Below are positions 57,045 to 64,000 of a DNA stretch of 64,000 bases, in pieces (the first letter of the stretch is position 1; each line of letters opens with the position of its first letter). Below the pieces are notes generated by a model, which saw nothing but the letters and a program-made list of their open reading frames with translations, was not told the origin of the DNA and ran no database searches. Origin of the DNA: Paraburkholderia humisilvae (lineage in GTDB: Bacteria; Pseudomonadota; Gammaproteobacteria; Burkholderiales; Burkholderiaceae); contig NZ_CADIKH010000005.1 of assembly GCF_902859855.1 (NCBI RefSeq), forward strand, positions 1-64,000, written 5' to 3'. The position numbers and the translations under genes were made by a program.

Positions 57045-57593
57045 TTACAGCGTTGCGCCGCCGACTGCGCGGTTGCACGGGCACAGTTCGTCCGTTTGCA
57101 GGCCGTCCAGAATACGCAGGACTTCTTGCGGGTTGCGGCCGACGTTCAGGTTGTTGACCGACACGTGCTGGATCGTGTTGTCCGGATCGACGACGAACGT
57201 CGCACGCAGGGCCACGCCCGCTTCCTTGTCGCGCACGCCGAGCTGGTCGATCAGCTCGCCCTTGACGTCGCCGAACGCATAGTGGTTCAGCTTGTCGAGG
57301 TCCTTGTGCTCACGGCGCCATGCGAGCTTGACGAACTCGTTGTCGACGCTGCCGCCGAGCAGAACGGCGTCACGCTCTGCGAAATCTTTCGCGAGCTTGC
57401 CGAATTCGACGATTTCCGTCGGGCAAACGAACGTGAAGTCCTTCGGATAGAAGTAAATGATTTTCCACTTGCCCGGGAACGACTGTTCGGTGATTTCTTC
57501 GAACGCCGACACGCCGTTTTCTTCGTGGTTGTTAAAGCCAGGCTTCGCAGCGGTGACGGTGAAAGCTTCGAGTTTATCGCCGACGGTTTTCAT
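57045..57593 (-). CDS. ahpC: Alkyl hydroperoxide reductase, peroxiredoxin subunit AhpC
   Basis: 182 residues. The peroxidatic Cys57 lies in KDFTFVCPTEI, and the C-terminal resolving region reads DELCPCNRAVGG, with two cysteines. That CxC ending resembles peroxiredoxins that pair with AhpD rather than the enteric form that pairs with AhpF, in keeping with the neighbouring gene. AGGAG is seven bases before the ATG at 57593. Confidence 0.96.
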   Translation of the reverse strand: MKTVGDKLEAFTVTAAKPGFNNHEENGVSAFEEITEQSFPGKWKIIYFYPKDFTFVCPTEIVEFGKLAKDFAERDAVLLGGSVDNEFVKLAWRREHKDLDKLNHYAFGDVKGELIDQLGVRDKEAGVALRATFVVDPDNTIQHVSVNNLNVGRNPQEVLRILDGLQTDELCPCNRAVGGATL

Positions 57594-57901
57594 GCAGACA
57601 CTCCTATGTAAAAAGTGGCAAACAGGGTTTTTCAAAACGGGGTTGCTGAGCACGCGGCAACCGCCAGAACAATCTGATCAAGCACCTTGCTCACGGGAGG
57701 AGCGGTTCGATGCGGTGCACAAACACTATAACTCTATTGCTATTAATGGGCAATAGTTTTTCACTAATAAGACGGATAGATTTTCTTCAAGGCGGCGATA
57801 GCGAACGACCGAGCGATTGTTTCGGTTTCGTCCGAAGTAATCTTGCCCTTAAAGGGGACAAAGCAGGTTGTTGTGCGATCCGAGCGGGCTGTTGGGCTCG
57901 T
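57594..57901. other. ahpC upstream region
   Basis: No gene is seen. The stretch 57715-57800 is much poorer in GC than its surroundings and carries the probable ahpC promoter. The remaining part towards 57901 is the 3' side of the sensor-kinase gene, which reads in the same direction, and has no obvious terminator. Confidence 0.6.
57725..57756 (-). promoter_or_regulatory. Candidate ahpC promoter with LysR/OxyR-type palindrome
   Basis: On the minus strand, TTGCCC (57753-57748), 17 bases and TATAGT (57730-57725). A dyad CTATTGC-N9-GCAATAG (57734-57756) covers the -35 and most of the spacer and contains the T-N11-A core of LysR-type sites, the family that includes OxyR. An activator here would contact polymerase at -35. 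Confidence 0.6.
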
Positions 57902-59251
57902 TCAACCGCTCTTGGCGAGCGGAAACTCGATCGTCACCTCGAGGCCCGGACCCGGTGTCCGGTTGCGCAGCCGCAGTGCGCCGCGATAACGGCCGACCAG
58001 CCGCTGCACGATCGCCATCCCGAGGCCGGTGCCGTTCGCTTGCGTCCGTGCTGTATTGACACGGTAAAACGGTCGTGTGACAAGCGCGAGTTGGTCCTCG
58101 GGAATGCCCGGGCCTTCATCGACCACGGACAGCTCGACGCGCGAATGCGACACGCGTGTCTCGAGAATCACGTGTGGAATGCCGTCGGTTTCGCTCAAAC
58201 CGTATTTGCGCGCGTTCTCGATCAGGTTGCCGACCACGCGCCGGATATCGGTTTCGTCGGCTTCGATCACCGCGGACGGCGCGAGGCGCGTAATCAGCCG
58301 GATGCCGTCTTCGGTCGACATCCGCGCAGCCAGTTCGCCGGCGATCACCGACAGGTCGACCGGCTCGGGCATGCGCTGCACCGGCCGCGCGTAGTCGAGG
58401 AAGCGTCCGATGATCATGTCCATCTGCTCGATGTCGTCGATCATCGCGTCCTTGGTGGTCTGGTCGGACGGACTCATCTCGGTCTCGAGTCTCAAGCGGG
58501 CAAGCGGTGTGCGCAGGTCGTGCGAGATGCCGGCGAGCATCAGCGCGCGGTCCGCTTCGAGCTGTTCGAGGTCGCGCACCATCTGATTGAAGCTTCGATT
58601 GGTTTCGGCCGCGACGCCGAGACCCCGCTCGGGCAGTTGCTCCGGCGATTGTCCGGAGCCGACCTTGCGCGCGGCCATCGCGAGGCGCGCGAACGGCCGG
58701 TTCACCAGGCTCGTGATGAACGCGGCGCCGAATAGCGATAGCGCGAGTGCGAACACGCCCCAGCCGGCCCATTGCAGGCCGGTGACGTTATCGAGCTGAT
58801 CGCGGTCGAGCGCGACCCAGTAATCGTCGTCGTCAATCTTGAAGCTGATCCAGACGCCCGGAATGTCGTTGACCGACTGCGCGATGATCGTGTCATCGCC
58901 AAGGCGCCCGCGGATGTCGTGTTCGATCAGCCGGTTCAGCGATTCGTCCGGCTGCAGCTTGTATTTATCGGTGGTTTCGCGCGGGTACACGCGCACGCCT
59001 TCGTTGCTCTCGAGATCCTGCAGCAGCGCGCGCCGCAGGTCGGGATCGGAGTAAAGCAGGGCGGTGCGCGTGAGCTTCACGATCGCGACCAGCTGAAGCG
59101 CGACGCGTTGCGCGCGCGGTTCGCGCTCGATCACGCGGAAGCTCTGGAACCATGCGGCGAGACTGACCGCGATCAACAGCGCGATCAGCAGAAACGTCCG
59201 CCAGAAGAGGCCGCCGAACGCGAGCGTCAGGAGGCGCCGGTCGATCCGCAT
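57902..59251 (-). CDS. envZ: EnvZ/RisS-type sensor histidine kinase
   Basis: 449 residues. Membrane segment 1 at about 14-36, periplasmic domain to about 165, segment 2 at about 163-185 (WAGWGVFALALSLFGAAFI), HAMP with the conserved Pro in NRPFARL, then HisKA with phospho-acceptor His244 in AGISHDLRTPLARLRLETEM. The ATPase domain shows NLIENARKYG, DEGPGIP and GTGLGMAIV. The wording of the His box is that of EnvZ/RisS. It is co-directional with and 43 bases from its regulator gene. Confidence 0.92.
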   Translation of the reverse strand: MRIDRRLLTLAFGGLFWRTFLLIALLIAVSLAAWFQSFRVIEREPRAQRVALQLVAIVKLTRTALLYSDPDLRRALLQDLESNEGVRVYPRETTDKYKLQPDESLNRLIEHDIRGRLGDDTIIAQSVNDIPGVWISFKIDDDDYWVALDRDQLDNVTGLQWAGWGVFALALSLFGAAFITSLVNRPFARLAMAARKVGSGQSPEQLPERGLGVAAETNRSFNQMVRDLEQLEADRALMLAGISHDLRTPLARLRLETEMSPSDQTTKDAMIDDIEQMDMIIGRFLDYARPVQRMPEPVDLSVIAGELAARMSTEDGIRLITRLAPSAVIEADETDIRRVVGNLIENARKYGLSETDGIPHVILETRVSHSRVELSVVDEGPGIPEDQLALVTRPFYRVNTARTQANGTGLGMAIVQRLVGRYRGALRLRNRTPGPGLEVTIEFPLAKSG

Positions 59252-59294
59252 GCGGCCTTCTTATCGAAGAAGTGACACCACGCAGTGAACCAAT

Positions 59295-60029
59295 TCAGGC
59301 TGCGCCGTCAGGAATGAACACGTATCCGAGACCCCAGACGGTCTGGATGAAGCGGGGACTGCCGGGATCGGGTTCAATCAGCTTGCGCAGGCGCGAGATC
59401 TGCACATCGAGGCTGCGATCGAAAACTTCGTATTCGCGGCCGCGCGCCAGTTCCATCAGCTTTTCGCGCGACAGCGGTTGGCGGGGATGGCGCGCGAAGA
59501 CCTTCAACACCGAAAACTCGCCGGTGGTGAGCGGGATTTCCTGACCGGCCTTCGTCAGCGTGCGCGTGGCCAGATTCAACGCGAATTCGCCGAATTCGAA
59601 CACTTCGGATGTTTCGGACGGCGCGCCCGGCAACTCCGATGGCGACTGGCGGCGCAGCACCGCATGAATGCGCGCGACCAGCTCGCGTGGGTTGAACGGC
59701 TTCGGCAGGTAGTCGTCGGCGCCCATTTCAAGGCCGACGATGCGGTCGACGTCTTCGCCCTTCGCGGTCAACATGATGATGGGCGTGCGGTCATTGCTGC
59801 CGCGCAGCCGCCGGCAAATGGAGAGTCCGTCCTCTCCCGGCAACATCAGGTCAAGCACCAGTAGATCGAAACGCTCGCGAACCCAAAGCTTGTTCATCGA
59901 CGGGGCGTTTTCGGCGACGTAGACGTTAAAGCCTTGTTCGCCGAGATAGCGGCGCAACAGGTCGCGCAGGCGCGGATCGTCGTCGACGACGAGGATTTTC
60001 GAAGGGTTTTTGGTTTCCATGGTCGGCAT
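59295..60029 (-). CDS. ompR: OmpR/RisA-type response regulator
   Basis: 244 residues. Receiver domain with ILVVDDDPRLRDLLRRYLGEQ and phospho-acceptor Asp60 in LLVLDLMLPGEDG; then a winged helix DNA-binding domain with LSREKLMELARGREYEVFDRSLDVQIS and TVWGLGYVFIP. The first 120 residues read like Bordetella RisA and E. coli OmpR, so osmolarity or envelope response is likely. ATG 60029 or 60020 could be the start (MPTMETK); neither has a ribosome-binding site nearby. Confidence 0.93.
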   Translation of the reverse strand: MPTMETKNPSKILVVDDDPRLRDLLRRYLGEQGFNVYVAENAPSMNKLWVRERFDLLVLDLMLPGEDGLSICRRLRGSNDRTPIIMLTAKGEDVDRIVGLEMGADDYLPKPFNPRELVARIHAVLRRQSPSELPGAPSETSEVFEFGEFALNLATRTLTKAGQEIPLTTGEFSVLKVFARHPRQPLSREKLMELARGREYEVFDRSLDVQISRLRKLIEPDPGSPRFIQTVWGLGYVFIPDGAA

Positions 60030-60073
60030 CTTAGCGCGATTAGAAAGGGGAACGCGTTTGCGGCATTTCTCGC

Positions 60074-60088
60074 GTAACAGTCAGTTAC
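60074..60088. promoter_or_regulatory. Inverted repeat upstream of the ompR-type gene
   Basis: GTAAC-N5-GTTAC, in the 228-base gap between the regulator gene and the divergent small secreted-protein gene. OmpR-family sites often contain GTAAC-like half-sites, so this may be an autoregulatory or shared operator. Function is inferred only from motif and position. Confidence 0.3.
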
Positions 60089-60257
60089 AAAATTTACCCG
60101 GGCTGTGGCACGGCGTAAAGCGGGCGCGCTTACACTCCTTTACTGTTTGCGCCAGTTCGGTAGATACTTCACTAGACCAAAACTCTCGCGCCCGGTTTTT
60201 GCCGGAATCACCATACGCTTTTGAGGTAGCCGGTTGCAGCGTCACGAAGGGAACAAG

Positions 60258-60593
60258 ATGAAGGGAGGGGTGTGGCCGAACGTGCGCCTGAGCGTGATTG
60301 CGCTGGCAGCAGCGAGCACGTTTGCGGCCGCGTTGAGCCCGCCCGCGCTGGCCGACCCTCCCCCCCCTGCCGACCGCGCCGTTCCTCCTCATCCCTCTTC
60401 TCATCCTCATATCCGGGCGCCTCGCACGCCACGCAAACCGCCTGTCGACACACCGGCTTCCGATGCGATCGTGCGCACGGCGGTGCCGCCGGATCTCGAT
60501 CAGCGCCGCCGTGACGGACATATGACGCCCGAGGAGCGGCGGTTGTTAAGGCAGCATATCGAAGACGCGGTACGTGAGTTGTACAAGCGCTAG
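60258..60593 (+). CDS. Small secreted protein of unknown function
   Basis: 111 residues. The signal peptide of about 28 residues ends PALA-DPP. The mature part starts Pro/His-rich (PPHPSSHPHIRAPRTPRKPP) and ends in a helix, MTPEERRLLRQHIEDAVREL, of a kind that recurs in short periplasmic proteins of this order. GGGAA precedes the ATG. It may form a transcription unit with the next gene (57-base gap) and shares an upstream gap with the ompR-type gene. Confidence 0.7.
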   Translation: MKGGVWPNVRLSVIALAAASTFAAALSPPALADPPPPADRAVPPHPSSHPHIRAPRTPRKPPVDTPASDAIVRTAVPPDLDQRRRDGHMTPEERRLLRQHIEDAVRELYKR

Positions 60594-60649
60594 ACACGCA
60601 CGTGAAGCGGGGCATACGACCCTGCGCCGACAACGGAGCGAGACACAGC

Positions 60650-61876
60650 ATGAAGCGACGCGTGTTTCTGTCGACCGCGGCCGCCGCCGGTGCGGCGCTT
60701 TCGGCGCTGCCGCTTGCGTCATTCGCCTCCGCACGGGCAGGTGCGGCAGGCTTCGCGCAAAGCGACTGCCGCTTTGAGGATCGCGTTGCTGTGCCGGCTG
60801 TCCTCGGCCGAACCTTCGGTCGCAAACAGCTGATCCTTGTCGAGCTCAAAGGCGGCAATGACGGCTTGAACACCGTCGTGCCGTTTGCCGATCCGCTTTA
60901 CTACCGGTTGCGTCCACGTCTTGCCATCGGCCGCGATGCGGTGCTGCCGCTCGACGAGCGCATCGCGTTGCATCCGGCGCTGCGTCCGCTGATGCCGCTT
61001 TGGCAAAGCGGCCAACTGGCGATCGTGCAAGGGCTCGGCTATCCGCAATTCAATCTGTCGCATTTCCGCGCAATGGAAATATGGGACACCGGGTCCGACG
61101 CGCACCGGTATCTGCGCGACGGGTGGGTTACACGGGCGCTCGCACGCGCGCATGCGTCTTCGCCCGCGCCCGCTCGCGCGCTGGCCGACGCGCTGCGCGT
61201 CGACGGTCCCGTCGACGGTCTCGTGATCGACAGCGCGGAGCCGGGGCCGCTGACCGGCGTCGCATGCCGTGTCGCGACTTTGATGCGGTCGTCGGCTGGC
61301 GCCGGCGCGAACGGGTTCGCCGTCGCGCAACCGCTGAGTGCGCGGTTTCCGGTGGACGCATTCGGCACATCGCTGCGCACGGCGACGTACGCCATCGCGG
61401 CGGGGCTGCGGCAAGGCGACCCGGGCGTCACCCGGTCCGAACCCGGTACAGCGGTCATCCGTGTCACGCTGAACGGTTTCGACACGCATGCAAACCAGCG
61501 CGAGCGCCACACGATGCTGCTGGCGCAACTCGCGCAGGGCCTCGAGGCGTTGCATGCCGCACTGCGGGAACTCGGGCGATGGGATGACACGTTAATTGTC
61601 ACGTATTCGGAATTCGGCCGGCGGGCGCGTGAAAACGATAGCGGCGGCACCGATCACGGCAGCAGCGCACCGCACTTCGTCATCGGCGGCAGGGTGCGCG
61701 GCGGTCTCTACGGCGCGCCGCCGACATTCTCGCAACTCGATGGCAACGGCAATCTGCCGATGGCGGTCGATTTCAGGCGTCTGTATGCGACCGTGCTGGC
61801 CGCGTGGTGGGGATGCGATGCGGTAGCGGTGGTGCTCGAGCGGCACTTTGACCCGCTACCGTTGCTGCGTGCGTGA
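60650..61876 (+). CDS. DUF1501 family protein with twin-arginine-type signal
   Basis: 408 residues. N-terminus MKRRVFLSTAAAAGAALSALP, a twin-arginine pattern (RRVFL) with a cleavable region. The DUF1501 signature LVELKGGNDGLNTVVPFADPLYY follows, and later LNGFDTHANQ and YSEFGRRARENDSGGTDHG, which belong to the alkaline-phosphatase-like fold. These proteins are exported, often to the periplasm or surface, with biochemical role mostly unknown. GGAG lies about ten bases before the ATG. Confidence 0.85.
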   Translation: MKRRVFLSTAAAAGAALSALPLASFASARAGAAGFAQSDCRFEDRVAVPAVLGRTFGRKQLILVELKGGNDGLNTVVPFADPLYYRLRPRLAIGRDAVLPLDERIALHPALRPLMPLWQSGQLAIVQGLGYPQFNLSHFRAMEIWDTGSDAHRYLRDGWVTRALARAHASSPAPARALADALRVDGPVDGLVIDSAEPGPLTGVACRVATLMRSSAGAGANGFAVAQPLSARFPVDAFGTSLRTATYAIAAGLRQGDPGVTRSEPGTAVIRVTLNGFDTHANQRERHTMLLAQLAQGLEALHAALRELGRWDDTLIVTYSEFGRRARENDSGGTDHGSSAPHFVIGGRVRGGLYGAPPTFSQLDGNGNLPMAVDFRRLYATVLAAWWGCDAVAVVLERHFDPLPLLRA

Positions 61877-61958
61877 CCGAAAGAACCGGGCATCGCGTTT
61901 CGCGTGCAAACGTATCGAGATGAGCCTGCGCAACGGGCTGTCGTTTTACGGCGTCGGC

Positions 61959-62792
61959 TTAGCGGCGTCGCGCGGCGCGCCACGCGACCCATAGCTTGCG
62001 AATCGGTGTGAGGGCGATGCGCTGGTGCAGCACGTGGTAACCGTCGCGTTCGATTTCGTCGAGTAGCGCAAGCGCAAGCGCGGCCAACGCGCGCAGCGTG
62101 CGTTGCGTGCGGCGCTCCGCGCCCGGCAACGCGGCCAGTGCGGCATCGATCGCATCGCGCGCGCGCGTTGTCTGAAAGCGCATCAGGTCGGTGAACGCGC
62201 TGGTGTAGCGGCGGTTGATCAGATCCGCGGCGGTCACGTTGAAACGTTGCATCTCATCGATCGGGATGTAGATGCGGCCATGACGCGCATCGTTGCCGAG
62301 CTCGACGACGAACTGCGCGAGCATCAGCGCCTGGCCAAGCGGTGCCGCCCAGCTTGCTGCCGCTTGAGGGTCTTTCGCGGTGGCGCGCGCGACCACCGAC
62401 GCGAACGTGCCCCCGACGCTATCGACATAGCGGCGCAGATTCGGATAGTCGAGGTAGCGTGCCTGATCGAGGTCCATCTCGAAGCCGGCCAGCAGCGTCT
62501 GCAGGGCCGGATACTCGATGCGCGCGTCCGGCCAGTGCGCGGCGAGCGCCTTCGAGACCGGGTGCGATGGCTCGCCCGCCGCGAGCGCGGCGGCTTCCTT
62601 CTGCCACCATGCAAGTTTGGTACGGCCGATGGTCGGATCGCTGGTCTCCTTGACCGTTTCTTCGAATTCGCGCCGCAGCGCGAACAGCGCGGTGAGCAGC
62701 GGTTGTCGCGCCACGGGCGCTTGCCGAAGCGCATAGTAGATGCTCGACCCGGCGGGCGCCGCTTTTTGCTGGCAATAGTCGTCGAAATTCAC
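61959..62792 (-). CDS. Squalene/phytoene synthase-like protein with altered Asp-rich motifs
   Basis: 277 residues from a GTG start. The squalene/phytoene synthase fold is clear from SIYYALRQAP, TKLAWWQKE and the final GRIYIPIDEMQRF. The first Asp-rich motif (DDxxDE in HpnD-type enzymes) is here E44-E45-T-V-K48-E49, and the second DxxxD is E164-L-G-N-D168. Loss of metal-binding Asp raises doubt about a farnesyl-diphosphate-condensing role. No hpnC, hpnE or shc gene is in the window. It could be an active variant or a non-catalytic assembly factor of the NDUFAF6 type. Confidence 0.8.
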   Translation of the reverse strand: MNFDDYCQQKAAPAGSSIYYALRQAPVARQPLLTALFALRREFEETVKETSDPTIGRTKLAWWQKEAAALAAGEPSHPVSKALAAHWPDARIEYPALQTLLAGFEMDLDQARYLDYPNLRRYVDSVGGTFASVVARATAKDPQAAASWAAPLGQALMLAQFVVELGNDARHGRIYIPIDEMQRFNVTAADLINRRYTSAFTDLMRFQTTRARDAIDAALAALPGAERRTQRTLRALAALALALLDEIERDGYHVLHQRIALTPIRKLWVAWRAARRR

Positions 62793-63090
62793 GGCGTGCG
62801 GGAGTGGCGTATCGGGTGACCGGCGTGTTGATCGGGAGGCGCATGCGAGGCGCTGCGTCGCTTCTTGCGGCGAGTCAAAAATTGTAGCATTGCATTCGTC
62901 ACCCAGTTGCAGACAAGCGCATGCCGATCGGGTAGAATCTCGCGCTCACGCTTTCGACCACGCTGTGTCGGTAACACGGTGGATCGGTCGGCACGCGGCG
63001 CCGCACGCGCTGACACGCTCACGCAAAGTAACGAATCAACGCGCAGCATGGTGGGTGCGGCGGCAGACATCGGGCGCCACGCGCCCGGCG
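62793..63090. other. Intergenic region before tRNA-Leu
   Basis: No gene is seen. It contains the start of the squalene-synthase-like gene's leader on the minus strand and a probable tRNA promoter on the plus strand. The transcript would carry about 145 bases of 5' leader before the mature tRNA. Confidence 0.6.
62910..62938 (+). promoter_or_regulatory. Candidate tRNA-Leu promoter
   Basis: CAGACA at 62910-62915, a 17-base spacer and TAGAAT at 62933-62938. Each hexamer matches consensus at four or five of six positions. Confidence 0.5.
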
Positions 63091-63177
63091 GCGAGGATGG
63101 CGAAATTGGTAGACGCACCAGGTTTAGGTCCTGACGCCCGCAAGGGTGTGCGGGTTCGAGTCCCGCTCCTCGCACCA
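63091..63177 (+). tRNA. tRNA-Leu, anticodon TAG
   Basis: Acceptor arms GCGAGGA (63091-63097) and TCCTCGC (63167-63173) pair, with discriminator A and encoded CCA at 63174-63177. The D-arm contains TTGGTAGA, the anticodon loop TTTAGGT places TAG at 63125-63127, and a long variable arm of the leucine class follows before the GGTTCGAGTCC T-arm. It reads CUA codons, with wobble. No other tRNA is next to it. Confidence 0.97.
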
Positions 63178-63208
63178 TCGAAGTGATGTCCGAAGTGATG
63201 TCATCTGC

Positions 63209-63245
63209 AGCCCTGCTGGCGTACGCGTCGAGCAGGGCTTTTTAT
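63209..63245 (+). terminator. Intrinsic terminator after tRNA-Leu
   Basis: Nine-base arms AGCCCTGCT (63209-63217) and AGCAGGGCT (63231-63239) with a T-run directly after, 32 bases downstream of the tRNA. Confidence 0.92.
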
Positions 63246-63329
63246 TGCGTTGAGCGCATTGTTCAGCCGTGCTTTTTGCGTGTTGCACCGGTTGCATACA
63301 CCCATCGCGTACAACAGAAATCGCGCAAA

Positions 63330-63355
63330 CAAAAAACCCCGCATGACGCGGGGTT
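63330..63355 (-). terminator. Intrinsic terminator of the His-rich peptide gene
   Basis: On the minus strand, AACCCCGC and GCGGGGTT arms (63355-63348 and 63342-63335) with a five-base loop, followed by a run of T. It lies 22 bases beyond the stop codon of the small gene at 63378-63512. Confidence 0.9.
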
Positions 63356-63377
63356 GCATCGCGAGCCACGTGGCCAA

Positions 63378-63512
63378 TCAATGGCAGCGACGTTCCCAAT
63401 GATGATGCACGTGCACTTTGTGGCACACATGGTGATGGTCATCGGCGAACGCGGACGACATGCTGCCCAATCCAGCCGCGACTGCAACCAGCGCCAGTAA
63501 AACCTTCTTCAT
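63378..63512 (-). CDS. 44-residue secreted His-rich peptide
   Basis: A short gene missed by a 60-residue length cut-off. ATG at 63512 has GAGG seven bases upstream and the gene is closed by its own terminator. The N-terminal MKKVLLALVAVAAGLGSM is a signal peptide; cleavage after AFA (residue 23) would release 21 residues, DDHHHVCHKVHVHHHWERRCH, wait-free of membrane parts and holding nine His and two Cys. That composition suggests binding of copper, zinc or nickel in the periplasm, or a cell-envelope role. Function is inference; similar short exported peptides appear in this order, as far as I recall. Confidence 0.8.
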   Translation of the reverse strand: MKKVLLALVAVAAGLGSMSSAFADDHHHVCHKVHVHHHWERRCH

Positions 63513-63632
63513 TCTGAATCCTCGAAAAATCAATTAAGCGGAAGGGACCGGCATGCTAACAAGGCCATATTACGATTTGCTGAAAATGGGCATGGTGTGC
63601 CACGCGAGTCAACGCCCAACTCCGCTTTTTCG

Positions 63633-63661
63633 TTGCGCGCGCAACCAGCTTGTCCTATGCT
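63633..63661 (+). promoter_or_regulatory. Candidate promoter of the class II aldolase gene
   Basis: TTGCGC at 63633-63638, a 17-base spacer and TATGCT at 63656-63661, about 80 bases before the ATG. The -35 overlaps a TTGC-N4-GCAA dyad. Confidence 0.45.
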
Positions 63662-63738
63662 GCGCTGACCATCACTGAGCCTGCGCCGCAGCCTGCCGGG
63701 CTGCGACGGCGCGCGCCGCAACGAAGGAGACCACCGCG

Positions 63739-64000
63739 ATGTCCACCGCCGATGTTCGGCCATACGCAACGCCCACTACCCAGACGATGACCCAAGGCGA
63801 CACCGGGAACGATGCGGAACGTGCATTGCGCATCGAACTCGCGGGCGTCTATCGTGTCTTCGCGATGCTAGGCTGGACCGAACTCATCTATAACCACATC
63901 ACCACGCGGATACCCGGAGCGCACACGCACTTTCTGATCAATCCATTCGGACTGCACTACACGGAAGTCACCGCGTCGAATCTCGTGAAGGTCGACGTCG
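63739..64000 (+). CDS. Class II aldolase/adducin family protein, N-terminal part (3' end outside window)
   Basis: 87 codons are visible and the frame is open to the window edge. AAGGAGA precedes the ATG. After a Thr-rich start the domain begins at ERALRIELAGVYRVFAMLGW, then YNHITTRIPG and FLINPFGLHYTEVTASNLV, the N-terminal half of the fuculose-aldolase/adducin fold. The zinc histidines lie beyond the window. Substrate unknown. Confidence 0.85.
   Translation, partial: MSTADVRPYATPTTQTMTQGDTGNDAERALRIELAGVYRVFAMLGWTELIYNHITTRIPGAHTHFLINPFGLHYTEVTASNLVKVDV

Noticed and set aside
57710..58735. 341-residue plus-strand frame crossing ahpC promoter and sensor kinase
   Set aside because: Opposite a full EnvZ-type kinase; starts in the AT-rich promoter by chance.

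Overview
The window is a high-GC chromosome segment of a Burkholderiales bacterium, most likely Paraburkholderia or Burkholderia. The evidence is gene order and protein wording: dnaX-ybaB-recR, surE-pcm-nlpD-rpoS, phaC-phaA-phaB-phaR, ispD-ispF beside mfd, ahpC-ahpD, and an OmpR/RisA-type regulator with its EnvZ/RisS-type kinase. There is no prophage, insertion sequence, integrase or CRISPR array, and almost every long open frame antisense to these genes is a GC-driven shadow.

Layout. 1-2.6 kb: end of dnaX, ybaB and recR (replication and repair). 2.7-6.8 kb: a CaiB/BaiF CoA-transferase followed by a complete three-gene ABC importer of the SsuA/NMT1 class. 6.8-12.6 kb: a quinone oxidoreductase, then the stationary-phase cluster surE-pcm-nlpD-rpoS and a PolB-like exonuclease. 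12.8-18.5 kb: an EEP-family phosphatase/nuclease, rlmD, bamD, rluD and pgeF. 18.9-23.8 kb: the polyhydroxybutyrate operon. 23.9-24.6 kb: a toxin-antitoxin pair wedged between phaR and rimO. 24.7-31.4 kb: rimO, a kdgK-type kinase, bktB, a secreted protein, metC and serB. 31.8-36.1 kb: the NHEJ pair ku-ligD and a hydrophilic small ORF. 36.6-42.2 kb: a secreted protein, fetAB and an AsmA-family protein. 42.7-47.4 kb: a three-gene phosphorelay (CHASE3 kinase, single-domain receiver, hybrid kinase) running tail to tail into mscL. 47.5-54.9 kb: a dehydratase, argE, an aberrant M20 protein and mfd. 55-60 kb: ispD, ispF, ahpD, ahpC and the EnvZ/OmpR-type pair. 60.2-64 kb: two exported proteins, a squalene-synthase-like protein, tRNA-Leu(TAG), a 44-residue His-rich secreted peptide and the start of a class II aldolase.

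How the genes work together. BktB or PhaA, PhaB and PhaC form the route from acetyl-CoA to PHB, with PhaR as granule-linked regulator. SurE, Pcm, NlpD and RpoS belong to stationary-phase survival. Ku and LigD make a self-sufficient end-joining system. AhpC and AhpD form a peroxide-detoxifying couple.

The points most worth a second look are: a 14-bp tandem duplication that separates the rimO ribosome-binding site from its start and creates a five-codon upstream ORF; an M20-family protein next to argE with replaced metal ligands; a toxin-antitoxin promoter whose palindromic operator lies between -35 and -10 and whose transcript may be leaderless; a 44-residue His-rich secreted peptide; a squalene-synthase-like protein with rewritten Asp-rich motifs; an apparent LysR-type palindrome at the ahpC promoter; and several short in-phase tandem repeats sitting at gene junctions. 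I saw no clearly new multi-gene system. All calls come from reading the sequence, with no database search.
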